IMG/VR virus record: IMGVR_UViG_3300021960_000179
Coordinates: 1-40,819 of that record
Reading direction: 5' to 3' (one strand)
Source of the DNA: a virus
DNA: 40,819 nucleotides
Of this stretch, positions 29,564-38,692 are shown in pieces. The notes beneath the pieces are model-generated. The model was not told the origin of the DNA, did not search any database, and saw only the letters and a program-made list of their open reading frames with translations. Position 1 is the first letter of the stretch; each line of letters begins with the position of its first letter. A program made the translations under genes and the position numbers.

Positions 29564-31026
29564 CGACCGCCCAGTGGTGCCGCCTCAAACTCAACGCCGA
29601 CCGCCTCAGTCCATGTCGTCGCGGCTGGTATCTCCATCTTGAACCGGTGATAACGCCCCTGCGTTCGCGCTGGAACGGTGCCGTCCGCAGTTGGGCTACT
29701 GGCCGTCGTAAATGTCGCGGTCGACGCTGTAGTCGCCTTAGATCCAATCGAGGCGGTGAAGGTTCCGGCGTCGGTGAGCGGTCGAACACGGTTAATTGCA
29801 GAGCGGCGACCCTGAGCCGGTTGCACGTCGCTCGTCTCGAAAGTTGCAGCCAGATTATCGCCAGAAAACGTATAGAGCTGATTGTTTTGGAATGCGTAAA
29901 TCCGCCGCGTTCCGCCCTGCAGCGATGGGCTGTCGAGGCTGATCGTCAGTGCATCAATCGAGCTGTTTATATTGTCGACTTGTTCCAGCGTGTAACCAAT
30001 GCCGCGACCATAGCCGACCATATTGACACCCAGCTCGGCCAAACTCCAAGCATCGAGCTGGTAGTGATAACAGAGCATTTTGTTCGGCGTCGTCGAACCG
30101 TTTGACGTGTACGACCAGATGACGATGTGGCGGTCAGCGTCGACAACGCAGGTAATGTCGTCGATCTCGGCGGTGTTGACATCATTGAGGAAAAACTCGT
30201 CGACGCGGTTCGCGCCAATCGGCGCAATCGACTGGCCGTCAAAGCGATAGAAACCGTCATGGTCGAGGAAGAAAATATTGTTCTGAAGTTGCGCTGCAGC
30301 ACCTGATGCGAACAGTCCTTGATTGCGGCTGACCATGTCAACTTGGAAAATCACCGGGGTGCCGACAAAGTTTAACCGTGCAATCCCACGGTCGAAAAAT
30401 ACCGTGGCCGTTTCGCCGCCAAATAAGGCTTTTATGTGACCGGCACCCTCAATATTTTGGAAGTCAGACATCGTCGCAGCCGAGACCGTGAAGTTCGTCG
30501 GATCATCAATCGCCGACCAACGAACGCGCGTGGGCTGCAGCCCATCCGTGCTGTCAGTGGTGTGCGCGGTAAATACAAAGTCGCGAACCACCGCGACATA
30601 CTTTGCTTTGTGCGTCGTCACCAGATCGCTGAACAAACCGCCGGAGGTCAAATCAAACTGCTGCGGGTTTTCGTCCAGACAAACCGCGATTAGACGTTCG
30701 CCATACTGGTCAAAGTCCCACCGGTTGCTGCCGCTCAGTGTGTAGTTTCCGCTTTTACTTACATTCGAAAAAACAGACCCCGATGCACCACCCACTAGGC
30801 GATAAAGTTTGCCACTGTCCCCGGCAAAAAGGGACCAGTCCCCGGCTGCGGCTTGTCCGGCAGTCATCCCGAGTGGTGTGCTGTCGAGCGCATTTGTCGA
30901 CGCCTCGGCCAGTCCACTAAACGCGGTAAATCCACCCGGTGCAGGTATCACATTCGTCGCCGTCAGCAGATTGTTCGGCGCGAGGTTTGGCTGATCAGGT
31001 CGCCACTGCTGGAACGGAATAATCAC
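29560..31026 (-). CDS. Tail nozzle/stabilisation (P22 gp10-like) protein
   Basis: I choose GTG 31026, which overlaps the preceding stop (GTGA) and has GGAGAG seven bases upstream; a TTG at 31041 is the other option. The 488-residue product reads IIPFQQWRPDQPNLAPNNLL with ATNVIPAPGGFTAFSG, then beta-propeller-like repeats with WSLFAGDSGKLYRL and RDFVFTAH. This matches the hexameric hub or nozzle proteins that extend the portal in P22 and SU10-like tails. The C-terminal domain is a beta-rich extra. Confidence 0.7.
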   Translation of the reverse strand: MIIPFQQWRPDQPNLAPNNLLTATNVIPAPGGFTAFSGLAEASTNALDSTPLGMTAGQAAAGDWSLFAGDSGKLYRLVGGASGSVFSNVSKSGNYTLSGSNRWDFDQYGERLIAVCLDENPQQFDLTSGGLFSDLVTTHKAKYVAVVRDFVFTAHTTDSTDGLQPTRVRWSAIDDPTNFTVSAATMSDFQNIEGAGHIKALFGGETATVFFDRGIARLNFVGTPVIFQVDMVSRNQGLFASGAAAQLQNNIFFLDHDGFYRFDGQSIAPIGANRVDEFFLNDVNTAEIDDITCVVDADRHIVIWSYTSNGSTTPNKMLCYHYQLDAWSLAELGVNMVGYGRGIGYTLEQVDNINSSIDALTISLDSPSLQGGTRRIYAFQNNQLYTFSGDNLAATFETSDVQPAQGRRSAINRVRPLTDAGTFTASIGSKATTASTATFTTASSPTADGTVPARTQGRYHRFKMEIPAATTWTEAVGVEFEAAPLGGR

Positions 31027-31925
31027 GCTGCGTCTCTCCAATCTGCCGAGCTATCGTCGCGAGTAATTTCTTCAAAATCTGATGTGCCGCTGCCGCTGGG
31101 CGCATCTCCCCAGCTCGACGAGCTATCGTCTCGAACGATAACTGTCCACGCATCACCTAGCTTTTCGCTTTCTCCACTCCCGGAAATCGAACAGGCGGCA
31201 GAAATGCTCGGCGACACAGTCAGACCAAATTGAGCTGCCCCGAAAATTTCGACGAACGCGATTTCGCTCAACGCAGCAGCAGTAACCTGCGGCCTCGCCG
31301 TTGAGGTAATGTTGATTGCTGCGGCTGCTACACCCGATTTGACGCATTCGGCGGCGGCAGAGCTAGTTACCGCAATTGCGCCGGTGGCGGCGGTGGTCTG
31401 CAACCGATCTGCGACGGCAGCAGAGGTAATTGAAATTGTACCCGCGCCGGTCGCTGGTGTTATTTCGCCGGAAATACCAGCCGCGTTGATCGCGATGTCA
31501 GCAGAGGCAGACACCGTGCGAACAATTTCTGACGCGCTTGTGGCCGTGACAGAAATTACCGCAGCGCCGGAAACATTCTCGACTAGCTCGATGTCACAAG
31601 TGCCGGTGACAGATATTGTCCCGACCGCATTAACTTGAAGAACGCCAGTCGAGGTAATAGAACCGGTTATGGCAAATGATGAGTTACCACTGACAAACTT
31701 TACCGTTTCGGCTGCTGTGGTGGCAGTAACAGCGACTGATGCCGATGCTGCAGCATGGGTAACTTTAGTGCCGACTGCCGCGCCGGACACCGCTATGCTG
31801 CCTGACAACTCACCGAAACGTAGAGACCGTGTCTGCCACGCGGCGGCGTCGAGGCTGATATCTAGGGAATCAAGTGTTCCCCAAGCATCAAGCTGGTCAA
31901 AACTTGGCCCGGTAATATCCGGCAT
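31023..31925 (-). CDS. Repetitive Ala/Ser/Thr-rich structural protein
   Basis: The 300-residue protein is a chain of short beta repeats of roughly 35 residues, such as ASASVAVTATTAAETVKFVS, SAVISVTA-like and GTISITSAAVADRL. The C-terminal end carries two copies of a RDDSSxxWxDA motif (VRDDSSSSWGDA and TRDDSSADWRDA). The N-terminus (FDQLDAWGTLDSLDISLD) may attach to the tail. It lies between the 128-residue protein and the nozzle gene. Size and repeats suggest a tail appendage or head fibre. No family is recognised. Confidence 0.55.
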   Translation of the reverse strand: MPDITGPSFDQLDAWGTLDSLDISLDAAAWQTRSLRFGELSGSIAVSGAAVGTKVTHAAASASVAVTATTAAETVKFVSGNSSFAITGSITSTGVLQVNAVGTISVTGTCDIELVENVSGAAVISVTATSASEIVRTVSASADIAINAAGISGEITPATGAGTISITSAAVADRLQTTAATGAIAVTSSAAAECVKSGVAAAAINITSTARPQVTAAALSEIAFVEIFGAAQFGLTVSPSISAACSISGSGESEKLGDAWTVIVRDDSSSSWGDAPSGSGTSDFEEITRDDSSADWRDAA

Positions 31926-31928
31926 TTA

Positions 31929-32315
31929 TTAAGCAGCCGTTATATCAAGGTCACCCGCTGACACCCGCAGCACATCTCCACTAGAAATGGTCTTAGCGGT
32001 GCTAAAACTCCCATGTAGGAGCATATTTCCTGACGACGAGGCGTCCCATAACGACCAGAAGCCTACCGACCCCCATGAACCCGTCGCGGTTGGAAACGTA
32101 ATCGTGCCGGAGTTTGAGGTCGTTCCCCCGGATGCTGCCGAGAAGGTTGCTGCCTGACGCGCATACGAACTGCCGGACAGCTCGGTGCCGGAGGCGTCTT
32201 CTCCCATCGAGGCTACAGACAGGCCAAGGTAAACGGCTGACGGCATAGTATAGCTGCCGGTAGCCAAGATATGATCGAGGATCTCATTTTCAAGTGTGTT
32301 GCTCATAGCTGACAT
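31929..32315 (-). CDS. Small beta-rich virion protein
   Basis: The 128-residue product starts MSAMSNTLENEILDHILATG after a strong AAGGAG site, with SYTMPSAVYLGLSVASMGED and SGSSYARQAATFSAASGGTT. YLGL and SYARQ are key words of a widespread phage family near head-tail genes (called tail fibre or Gp80-like in some phages). Trp-rich GSWGSVGFWSLWDASSSG supports this. It follows the adaptor gene by 11 bases. Its exact place in the virion is unknown. Confidence 0.6.
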   Translation of the reverse strand: MSAMSNTLENEILDHILATGSYTMPSAVYLGLSVASMGEDASGTELSGSSYARQAATFSAASGGTTSNSGTITFPTATGSWGSVGFWSLWDASSSGNMLLHGSFSTAKTISSGDVLRVSAGDLDITAA

Positions 32316-32326
32316 TTTTTATCTCC

Positions 32327-32950
32327 TTATGCCATCGTGTAATCAAGACGCTGGGATAACGTCGACGAGGTGTTTAGGCCGCTTTCGTCACTCGCAATCA
32401 GGCTTTCTATCGTCGCCTTGTGCAAAGACGCCCACGTCTGCAGCCGCGCGTCGTTCATCAAAAAGGGTTCGGCTTCCAGTAGCGTCCCGTACACGTAGGC
32501 ATCGGGGGCGTCCTGCAAAATGACGTTCACAAGATTGCTGTCGCTCAACGCCGGGATCTTGGCAAAATACAACATCTCCAACGTGAACTCGCCGGACGGC
32601 GTTGGACCCAGACGGATGTCATCGCCGACAATCGTGAAAGCGGCGGGTGTTCCCACTTGCTGCGCAGCATAGGTCTGCAGAAACGAAGACGGCGGGAAAA
32701 ACCGCAGCATTTTAATTGGTGACTGCACAATGTGCAGTTCTTTCATTTCAAGATAGTCGGTCGGCAGCGAAACAGTGTTGTCTGATGCAGACGTTGTCGC
32801 CTGTACTGTCTTGAGCATCCGGCGCAGCCGCAGGTCGCGATTGAATTTTGCTTCGGCCAAATCAATGAATGTGTCGATTTGAGCTGACAGGTCCGCGCGG
32901 TTTAAATAATCGGCGACGAGGCTTTTAAGCTCGGTATAGGTGGCAACCAT
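32327..32950 (-). CDS. SU10-like head-tail adaptor
   Basis: The 207-residue helical protein starts MVATYTELKSLVADYLNRAD, followed by DTFIDLAEAKFNRDLRLRRM, typical of the phage adaptor family that binds under the portal. The middle VSLPTDYLEMKELHI and later GTPAAFTIVGDDIRLGPTPS and FTLEMLYFAKIPAL follow the known order. It should form a twelve-unit ring between portal and nozzle. Start and stop are linked with the preceding gene (overlap at 32950). Confidence 0.8.
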   Translation of the reverse strand: MVATYTELKSLVADYLNRADLSAQIDTFIDLAEAKFNRDLRLRRMLKTVQATTSASDNTVSLPTDYLEMKELHIVQSPIKMLRFFPPSSFLQTYAAQQVGTPAAFTIVGDDIRLGPTPSGEFTLEMLYFAKIPALSDSNLVNVILQDAPDAYVYGTLLEAEPFLMNDARLQTWASLHKATIESLIASDESGLNTSSTLSQRLDYTMA

Positions 32951-33261
32951 CAGAGGGTGCCTTCAACGGTTTTCAGATAACCGTTTTCATTCAGAAATTT
33001 TTTCAGGGCTTTCGGATCTTTGGTAATCCCCTCCTGCAACAGGCGGTGATAGACCACCAGTGGTATCCGCGCGACGTGGCGCATGTCACCGCTACCCATC
33101 TTTCCATTAATGGATTGATCACGTTTATTCTGATCGATGATCGGCGTGGCCTGTTGAGAAGTTTCAATCCACCACTTGTCGCTCTCGTGATCGAAATGAA
33201 AAGTCTCCTTCATCCCGGTCATCGGGTCGTAGCTGAGAGGCCGTGTCCAACGATCAGTCAT
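32950..33261 (-). CDS. Conserved capsid-adjacent protein
   Basis: The 103-residue protein reads SYDPMTGMKETFHFDHESDK, then PIIDQNKRDQSINGKMGSGD and MRHVARIPLVVYHRLLQEGI with KALKKFLNENGYLKT at the end. The same combination, including HVARIP, is found next to capsid genes in many podoviruses. Its role is not known to me; a head-completion or decoration role is likely by place. The gene lies 47 bases after the capsid gene, with a hairpin between. Confidence 0.6.
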   Translation of the reverse strand: MTDRWTRPLSYDPMTGMKETFHFDHESDKWWIETSQQATPIIDQNKRDQSINGKMGSGDMRHVARIPLVVYHRLLQEGITKDPKALKKFLNENGYLKTVEGTL

Positions 33262-33279
33262 GTCTGTCTCCAGAAAATT

Positions 33280-33301
33280 GGGGAGAGCCGAAGCCCTCCC
33301 C
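33280..33301 (-). terminator. Hairpin after capsid gene
   Basis: GGGGAGAGC and GCCCTCCCC pair with one mismatch around a CGAA (UUCG in RNA) loop; the minus strand continues AATTTTC. It may attenuate transcription beyond the capsid gene, leaving capsid messages in excess. Confidence 0.55.
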
Positions 33302-33308
33302 TTTACGC

Positions 33309-34274
33309 TTACGAAGTGGTGAGATCAGCAACTACCGCATGGGCAGCTTCGTTCCGCATCTCAAGCGTGTACTCGACGAGAAGTTGCTTTTTCTCGCTGT
33401 CGCCAGTCTTCGCCAGATCGTTCGTTTCGAACGGACGAAGGTAGCTGACCGCCATCATTTCCGGGTCAATTACCAGAGCCGACCGATCACGCGAGAACCG
33501 CGAAGGGACGATCTGCAGCTCACCGAAGTCTGAGACATACACGTCAGCAGCGCCGATGATTGCACCCGGCTCAGGGCTTGAGACTTGGAACCGATTTGCA
33601 GCAATGCCGGAGAAACCGGACATGACCTGCTTGTTGAACGGACCAACTACGCACATTGACGGATCGCCTCCGGCTTCCCATGCCTTTTTGACCGCAGACT
33701 TGAGAATGGTTTCCGTGTACGCCCTCTGCGTTCCATCAGTCGGTGCCGCAACAACGCCGGAGGAAAAACCACCGTCTGCAGGGCTACCAGCCACACCACG
33801 CACGTCGTTTGTGGTGATCCAGCTTTCGAAACCAGCAGACTTTCTGGCGGTCGACGCATTACCAGCAACAGAAGCATTGTTCGTGCTGATCGCGCTTTCC
33901 ATGTCGCGTTTAAGCTCCTTAGACGCTTTCGCCATCTGATAGGCCATTTCGGAATTTCTTCCGGCCTTGTTGACGGACTCAAGCGTTCCAGAGATTACGA
34001 CCACCTTGTCGGAAATCTGCGTGTAGTTTCCTACGCGAGTAGTGGCACTGATCGAAGAACCAGACGCCTCGTCTCCTTCGATAGCTGCATTCGAGGCAGT
34101 AGCGGAGGCCAGAGAATCTGTCTGCCACTCGTGGTAGGTGTTAGTCGCCTTTGATGTCCCGATGTTGGACATAACAGGCGTTTCAGTTGGGCTGATCGAA
34201 TAGATCGTATCTAGCAGATCTTCCCGATTTCCGACCGAGTCATACTGGTCGAACGTGTTAGTTGGCTGTGCCAT
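33309..34274 (-). CDS. Major capsid protein, DUF5309/SU10-like
   Basis: The 321-residue protein starts MAQPTNTFDQYDSVGNREDL, then YSISPTETPVMSNIGTSKA and YHEWQTDSLASA, a recognised opening of the SU10 major capsid family (HK97 fold). Later SFSRDRSALVIDPEMM-like phrases (SRFSRDRSALVIDPEMMAVS) and the ending LEYTLEMRNE-type (LLVEYTLEMRNEAAHAVVAD) confirm it. It follows the scaffold gene by 12 bases. Confidence 0.9.
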   Translation of the reverse strand: MAQPTNTFDQYDSVGNREDLLDTIYSISPTETPVMSNIGTSKATNTYHEWQTDSLASATASNAAIEGDEASGSSISATTRVGNYTQISDKVVVISGTLESVNKAGRNSEMAYQMAKASKELKRDMESAISTNNASVAGNASTARKSAGFESWITTNDVRGVAGSPADGGFSSGVVAAPTDGTQRAYTETILKSAVKKAWEAGGDPSMCVVGPFNKQVMSGFSGIAANRFQVSSPEPGAIIGAADVYVSDFGELQIVPSRFSRDRSALVIDPEMMAVSYLRPFETNDLAKTGDSEKKQLLVEYTLEMRNEAAHAVVADLTTS

Positions 34275-34286
34275 TTTTCGTTCCTT

Positions 34287-35327
34287 CTATTTCAACATTT
34301 CAGAAAAAATTGCCGCCGCATCCTCGACGCGACCGCTCTTTTTGAGACGACTGCGCTGTTCCCGCCTTCGTGCGTGATTGCTATCGCTCTTCGACTTTGT
34401 CGTTCCGGGCTTGGCAACTTTCGGCGCGTTACGCGCTTTTTTCTGAACTGCGGGTTGTTTGTTTTGCAATTCGTTCCAAAGCATCGCATCGCGCAGAACC
34501 TTGACGGCTCGGCTGTCGTAAAGTCCCTGCAGCTCTTCCGGGGCGAACCCGGAACGCTCGGCATACGTGACGATCTTTTCGTGGTCGGCCTTCGCGACTG
34601 TTTCGTCGCGCCACTCAGGAATGCGTTCCGGCAGCTTCTGGCGCTCGGCCTCGACGAACTGCTGCAACTCCTGCATTTGCATTTGCTGCTGCTGTTGCAT
34701 CTCGAACTGATAACGCTTCTGCGCTGCGGTTTTCGCTTCCTCTTTTTCGCGCCACTCGTTGCGCTTGATCACATATTCGAGTTCGTCTTCTGCTTTCAGA
34801 GCCTCCCAATCGGGTTGTGGCTCGTCAACAGTTTGCTGCATCTGCGATAGTTCATGCAGATATCGCTGACGTTCGGCCTCGACCTGACTCTGCTGCGCCT
34901 CGATAGCGCGGCGTTGTTCGGCAAGATCGCTCGTCTTGCGGGAATAATCCGACTGCATCATGTAGCCGTTCCTCAGCTCGTCGAGGGTGACCTCATACTC
35001 CTCGCCGTTGACGGTGACCGAATGCCTCGGTTCGTCGTCGACAGGAGCGGGTTCCTCTTCGTACCCCGGCGCGTCTTCTTCTGCGTCAGATCCTTCGAAC
35101 TCGACAGGTTCCTCAGAGGCCGTCTCAATAGCCTCTGGCTCGTCCACCGGTTCGGGGGGCGCGTCTTCGCTCGGAGCTGGATTGTCCGCTGCCGGGTCCA
35201 GCATGTTGGAGAAGTACGCTTGTGCGTCACCTAATGTCGGGTGACGGTTTGGCGACTGACTTGCTCCGCGCTCATCAAGAGTACGGGTTGGCAGGTCGTC
35301 GCCAATTTCTGTGTTTTCTTCAGCCAT
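34287..35327 (-). CDS. Scaffolding protein
   Basis: The 346-residue protein is acidic over its first 110 residues (EPEAIETASEEPVEFEGSDA) and then helical with long Gln/Glu stretches (FEMQQQQQMQMQELQQFVEA near 210). It ends with a basic helix (NHARRREQRSRLKKSG) and a short acidic tip. Acidic front, coiled coil and basic capsid-binding C-terminus are the classic traits of phage scaffolds, and it lies right before the capsid gene. HSVTVNGEEYEVTLDELRNG is also a common scaffold motif. Confidence 0.85.
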   Translation of the reverse strand: MAEENTEIGDDLPTRTLDERGASQSPNRHPTLGDAQAYFSNMLDPAADNPAPSEDAPPEPVDEPEAIETASEEPVEFEGSDAEEDAPGYEEEPAPVDDEPRHSVTVNGEEYEVTLDELRNGYMMQSDYSRKTSDLAEQRRAIEAQQSQVEAERQRYLHELSQMQQTVDEPQPDWEALKAEDELEYVIKRNEWREKEEAKTAAQKRYQFEMQQQQQMQMQELQQFVEAERQKLPERIPEWRDETVAKADHEKIVTYAERSGFAPEELQGLYDSRAVKVLRDAMLWNELQNKQPAVQKKARNAPKVAKPGTTKSKSDSNHARRREQRSRLKKSGRVEDAAAIFSEMLK

Positions 35328-35349
35328 TTTTCACTCCTCGACCGTCCAC

Positions 35350-35371
35350 GAAAAAACCGCCCGAAGGCGGT
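35350..35371 (-). terminator. Intrinsic terminator before scaffold gene
   Basis: ACCGCC and GGCGGT pair around CGAA; in the minus strand the order is stem, UUCG loop, stem, then six T residues (35356-35351). It lies 23 bases before the scaffold start, so transcription reaching scaffold and capsid must read through it or begin nearby. Confidence 0.85.
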
Positions 35372-35400
35372 CTGGGTTGCGGTCACTAATTGCGAAGAGT

Positions 35401-35652
35401 CTACGAACGAATTATCCGCAGTTGCTCTTCGGCTAAAACGCCTGATTGTATTATTTCGTCCAGATGATTTCGCACGTCTTTCAGCGCGGTCATCAGCGCA
35501 TGAATGTATTCGCGATCATCCACATTATTCGCGATCATCCATTCAGAGACATATTTTTGTTCTAACAATGTGAAACAATCTGCGAGTAATTCATCTTTTT
35601 TTAGTCGCTGCGCGTCATGTCCTCGCGCGATGGATTGCTCAATATTTTGCAT
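35401..35652 (-). CDS. Small helical phage protein
   Basis: The 83-residue product reads GHDAQRLKKDELLADCFTLL, then EQKYVSEWMIANNVDDREYI and HALMTALKDVRNHLDEIIQS. It is all helical. Similar small proteins occur upstream of scaffold genes in many podoviruses, and I take it as a head assembly or packaging helper by place. The gap to the preceding stop is two bases. Confidence 0.55.
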   Translation of the reverse strand: MQNIEQSIARGHDAQRLKKDELLADCFTLLEQKYVSEWMIANNVDDREYIHALMTALKDVRNHLDEIIQSGVLAEEQLRIIRS

Positions 35653-35654
35653 TT

Positions 35655-36929
35655 TTAAAACGCATCGCTGCCATCGCCATCAGGATCACCGTCATCGCTG
35701 AAATCACCCCAATCAACGCCGCCGGGGGCATCCAGCCCAGCCTGTGCCTGTGCCGCCGCCACATCAAACGCAGCCCCGAAAGCGTCAAACGCTGCGGTGG
35801 TGACTGCGTCGTTGAACCCTTCCTCATCAACGCCGCCAGAACCTCGCCCCGGCACATCGAAATCAACATCTAAATCAGGGATATTTGGATCAAACCGCAG
35901 CGGCTTGATATTATTCCGCGCGTTCGTCAGAGCGGTTCGCGCCTTGGAAATGTTGCCGTTGAATTGCTGGGTGGCTAGGTTTTGCAGGTCTTGCATGTTG
36001 CCCATCACCGAGATGTTTCCAAACGCGTCGACAAAATTTCCTTGTGCGTTGTACCCGCCGTGACCGGCAGTAAATCCGCTCAAATTCTCTCCGGTCGCAG
36101 GATCAAGTCCCGCTTGGACTGCACTCATTTTTTCAGCCGTATCGATGTCAAACCAGTCCGGCACCACGCCACTCAGCACTCGATCACCAAACAAACCCGG
36201 CGTTATTGAGAACATTTGCCCATCGATCTGTCCTGTTGAGTAACCCGGAACCCCCCGCAGCTCCATCGTTCGGTCGTAGGCCAAATTGCCCACATTTAAC
36301 TGGCCCATTTTGTTGGCTACTGCCCCCAGAACACTACTGCCAGTTAAAGAGCCAACCAAATTGGTCGGCGTGGTTGCATTGGCAATCACGTTCTCAATTG
36401 TTGTGCCAATCGGCTGATCAAAAGCATTGGACAGCGCAGAGAACATGCCGGGGTTTTGATTTGAGTACGCCGCCTGTGCATTTTGACTAGCTAGGTTCGC
36501 AGCCACTTCTGCCTGATTAGCACCGCCGATAGCGCCGAAATCCTCGACGGCGTAACTTGCCATCGCCGCCGGGTCGGTTGCCATCGACACAGGCTCATAG
36601 CCCACAGGACCGATGTCGACCGGGCCGAAATTGCCCCGGCTATATCCACCCATCGCAAAGCTCGGTGCAGTTGTCGGAAAACCCATGTTGATGGTTCGCA
36701 GAACTGTTGGCCGCGTGTTCGAAACCTGCATCGGCGCAGCCGCTGCCGGTGCCGATTGAAACGGCACAGGCGTGATAGACGCGGGAACCGCCGGAGTGAA
36801 CCCATAACCCGCGTTATACGCCACGCCAACCGGTTGCGATCCGCCTACCGGCAGCAGCGGATTGTTTGCCGCAACGGCTGCGGCATAGAGCGGATCATTT
36901 ACCGCGCCGGGGCCGTAATAATAAGCCAT
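35655..36929 (-). CDS. Low-complexity virion-associated protein
   Basis: The 424-residue protein has an Ala/Pro/Tyr-rich N-terminal half (MAYYYGPGAVNDPLYAAAVA and others), a middle with IENVIANATTPTNLVGSLTG, and an acidic Asp/Gly tail (DWGDFSDDGDPDGDGSDAF). There are no membrane segments. It shares tight gene overlap with the two effector-like proteins upstream (TAATG at 36929) and so probably belongs to the same ejected or internal set. No family is recognised. Confidence 0.5.
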   Translation of the reverse strand: MAYYYGPGAVNDPLYAAAVAANNPLLPVGGSQPVGVAYNAGYGFTPAVPASITPVPFQSAPAAAAPMQVSNTRPTVLRTINMGFPTTAPSFAMGGYSRGNFGPVDIGPVGYEPVSMATDPAAMASYAVEDFGAIGGANQAEVAANLASQNAQAAYSNQNPGMFSALSNAFDQPIGTTIENVIANATTPTNLVGSLTGSSVLGAVANKMGQLNVGNLAYDRTMELRGVPGYSTGQIDGQMFSITPGLFGDRVLSGVVPDWFDIDTAEKMSAVQAGLDPATGENLSGFTAGHGGYNAQGNFVDAFGNISVMGNMQDLQNLATQQFNGNISKARTALTNARNNIKPLRFDPNIPDLDVDFDVPGRGSGGVDEEGFNDAVTTAAFDAFGAAFDVAAAQAQAGLDAPGGVDWGDFSDDGDPDGDGSDAF

Positions 36930-38692
36930 TAAATTACGCCTCCAAGATATTGGCCAAAAAGGCCAAACCTTGCCGGTTTGTTTTGTTGTTCCTCGGTAGG
37001 AATAAGCCCCATCGGCGGTGTGCCGGGGGCCGACATGATGATGTCCTTTTCATCCACGTCACGGGTTTGCCACGGAGGAGTCGCCCTGCGCTCCTCTGGC
37101 GTCATGTTCATGCGCGTCTGTACGTTTCGCGCCTCTACCTCACCACTTAAACGATTATAGAGATCGTAATTATCGACCTCACCAATAGCTACGGCCTCAT
37201 CGTGATACTCAAGATCTTTCTCGGCTCGTTGAGCGGCGCGTAAAGACGGCGTGTTCGTTTTATCTAATTTATATCTTGCTCGGCGTAATGCGTTTTTCAG
37301 TTCTTTGGGATCTTTGTTTGCATATATGTCAAACATCGCATTGCGCGGCGTTCGACTAGCAAACCATTCACCAGCATCGGATAGCCATTTTTTCAAAGCT
37401 CTGCCGCCGTCAACGTGGCGTTTGGGCGGTGGGCCTAACTCTCGACGTATTTCACCGCTCTTCTCATACCACTGAGATTGATTAAATATCTGTTTGGGCT
37501 GAGTGATGTTCCTCATACGGCGGACATAATCCACAGCAGATAATTGTCGATACTCTTCCGCAGCCTGTCTGTTTGCGATAACAGCCTCGTCATATCGCAC
37601 CATGCTGCCATTAAAATTTTCAGTGATTTTGTTTCGCAGATGGGATGCGTATCGTTCCGGCGCTATTTGAAGATTTCCGCCCCGACCAAAACCCTCACGG
37701 TGCTGCACACCGTGTTGCAATTCGTGCAACACCACTGATCGCGCGGTTTCTGGATCTGGGCCATACGCCGTTATTCCCGGTCCCTCCGGCAGCGCACTGA
37801 TTAAAGTGCGCATCCTTTCGGCTTCGTCCTTTAGCGCGTCGATTTCTTGGTCTTGTATTTTCCGGTCGGCGTCGGTCCAATTTTTTGTAACAAATTTATC
37901 GTTACCAATGCGCTCTAACTCTTTGCGCCGCGCTTCAACCTGCATCAACTTTCGATGATAAAGGGATGGCATCTTGGGTAATGAAAGCGGCACGTCGTCA
38001 AATCGGTCGGCAAGTCTACTTAATGGGCCTAATGTACCTCTCTGTTGTAACGTCGGCTCAAACTCAGCGCGAACGCGCACGTCAGACAATTCTGGATAAG
38101 CGCCGCGTCCAAGATTGAAAAGCCCCGGAAAATCGAAAACCTCCTGAGCGCCGCCCTCAACCTGACCATAGTCGATTTCTTCAATGCCTTCGCCAAAATT
38201 AAGACGCGATTGACTGTCGTCAATTTCGAATTTCCACTTGCCGTCGACATCGTTAAACCAACCCGTCTTATTCAAGATGTCGTCGCGAGATGCTCCCTTT
38301 GCAGCCATGTCTTCGGCGATTGCTAACATGCCCTTATTCGCGGTCTCTGCTTGTGGACCTGCAAAGACCCCAAGGGTGTTGCCCTTCGGCGCTAGTCGAC
38401 CGGCTAACAAACCCGCAGGAGCAAATTCCATTGTATCGAAAAACACGTCTGCAGGGTCTGGGTTGCGAAGACCACGCATCGTCTGCCCCATGCGTATAGC
38501 CGCATTTCCTACATCGCGAACTATACCGGGAAATGCGATTTCCGGCGTTTCGTATGCGTCAAGGTCAAGCTCATCAACGTCGAGGAAATTCCTGATACGG
38601 AAAGGCAGGATCGTTGTGTAATCGTAATCAGGATTATTGAGCGGATTTTCGCTTAACAATCCCGCCGGGGCATGTGGCTGACCGTGCGGCAT
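36929..38692 (-). CDS. HExxH metallopeptidase-like polyvalent virion protein
   Basis: The 587-residue product contains SVVLHELQHGVQHREGFGRG at about residues 330-350. HELQH is a zincin HExxH motif, and the trailing EGF.RGG is known from metallopeptidase domains of phage large polyvalent proteins. N-terminal MPHGQPHAPAGLLSENPL with LDVDELD near residue 40, and the C-terminal PGTPPMGLIP and GGVI, are shared with the next protein (38692-40170), whose middle is unrelated. I infer a virion protein injected to cut host targets, with shared ends for packaging or delivery. Helices around 250-300 and 460-520 are charged. Host target unknown. Confidence 0.6.
   Translation of the reverse strand: MPHGQPHAPAGLLSENPLNNPDYDYTTILPFRIRNFLDVDELDLDAYETPEIAFPGIVRDVGNAAIRMGQTMRGLRNPDPADVFFDTMEFAPAGLLAGRLAPKGNTLGVFAGPQAETANKGMLAIAEDMAAKGASRDDILNKTGWFNDVDGKWKFEIDDSQSRLNFGEGIEEIDYGQVEGGAQEVFDFPGLFNLGRGAYPELSDVRVRAEFEPTLQQRGTLGPLSRLADRFDDVPLSLPKMPSLYHRKLMQVEARRKELERIGNDKFVTKNWTDADRKIQDQEIDALKDEAERMRTLISALPEGPGITAYGPDPETARSVVLHELQHGVQHREGFGRGGNLQIAPERYASHLRNKITENFNGSMVRYDEAVIANRQAAEEYRQLSAVDYVRRMRNITQPKQIFNQSQWYEKSGEIRRELGPPPKRHVDGGRALKKWLSDAGEWFASRTPRNAMFDIYANKDPKELKNALRRARYKLDKTNTPSLRAAQRAEKDLEYHDEAVAIGEVDNYDLYNRLSGEVEARNVQTRMNMTPEERRATPPWQTRDVDEKDIIMSAPGTPPMGLIPTEEQQNKPARFGLFGQYLGGVI

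Noticed and set aside
34374-34850. Leu/Phe-rich plus-strand frame opposite the scaffold gene
   Set aside because: Its apparent membrane-like composition is the complement of the Glu/Gln-rich scaffold codons.
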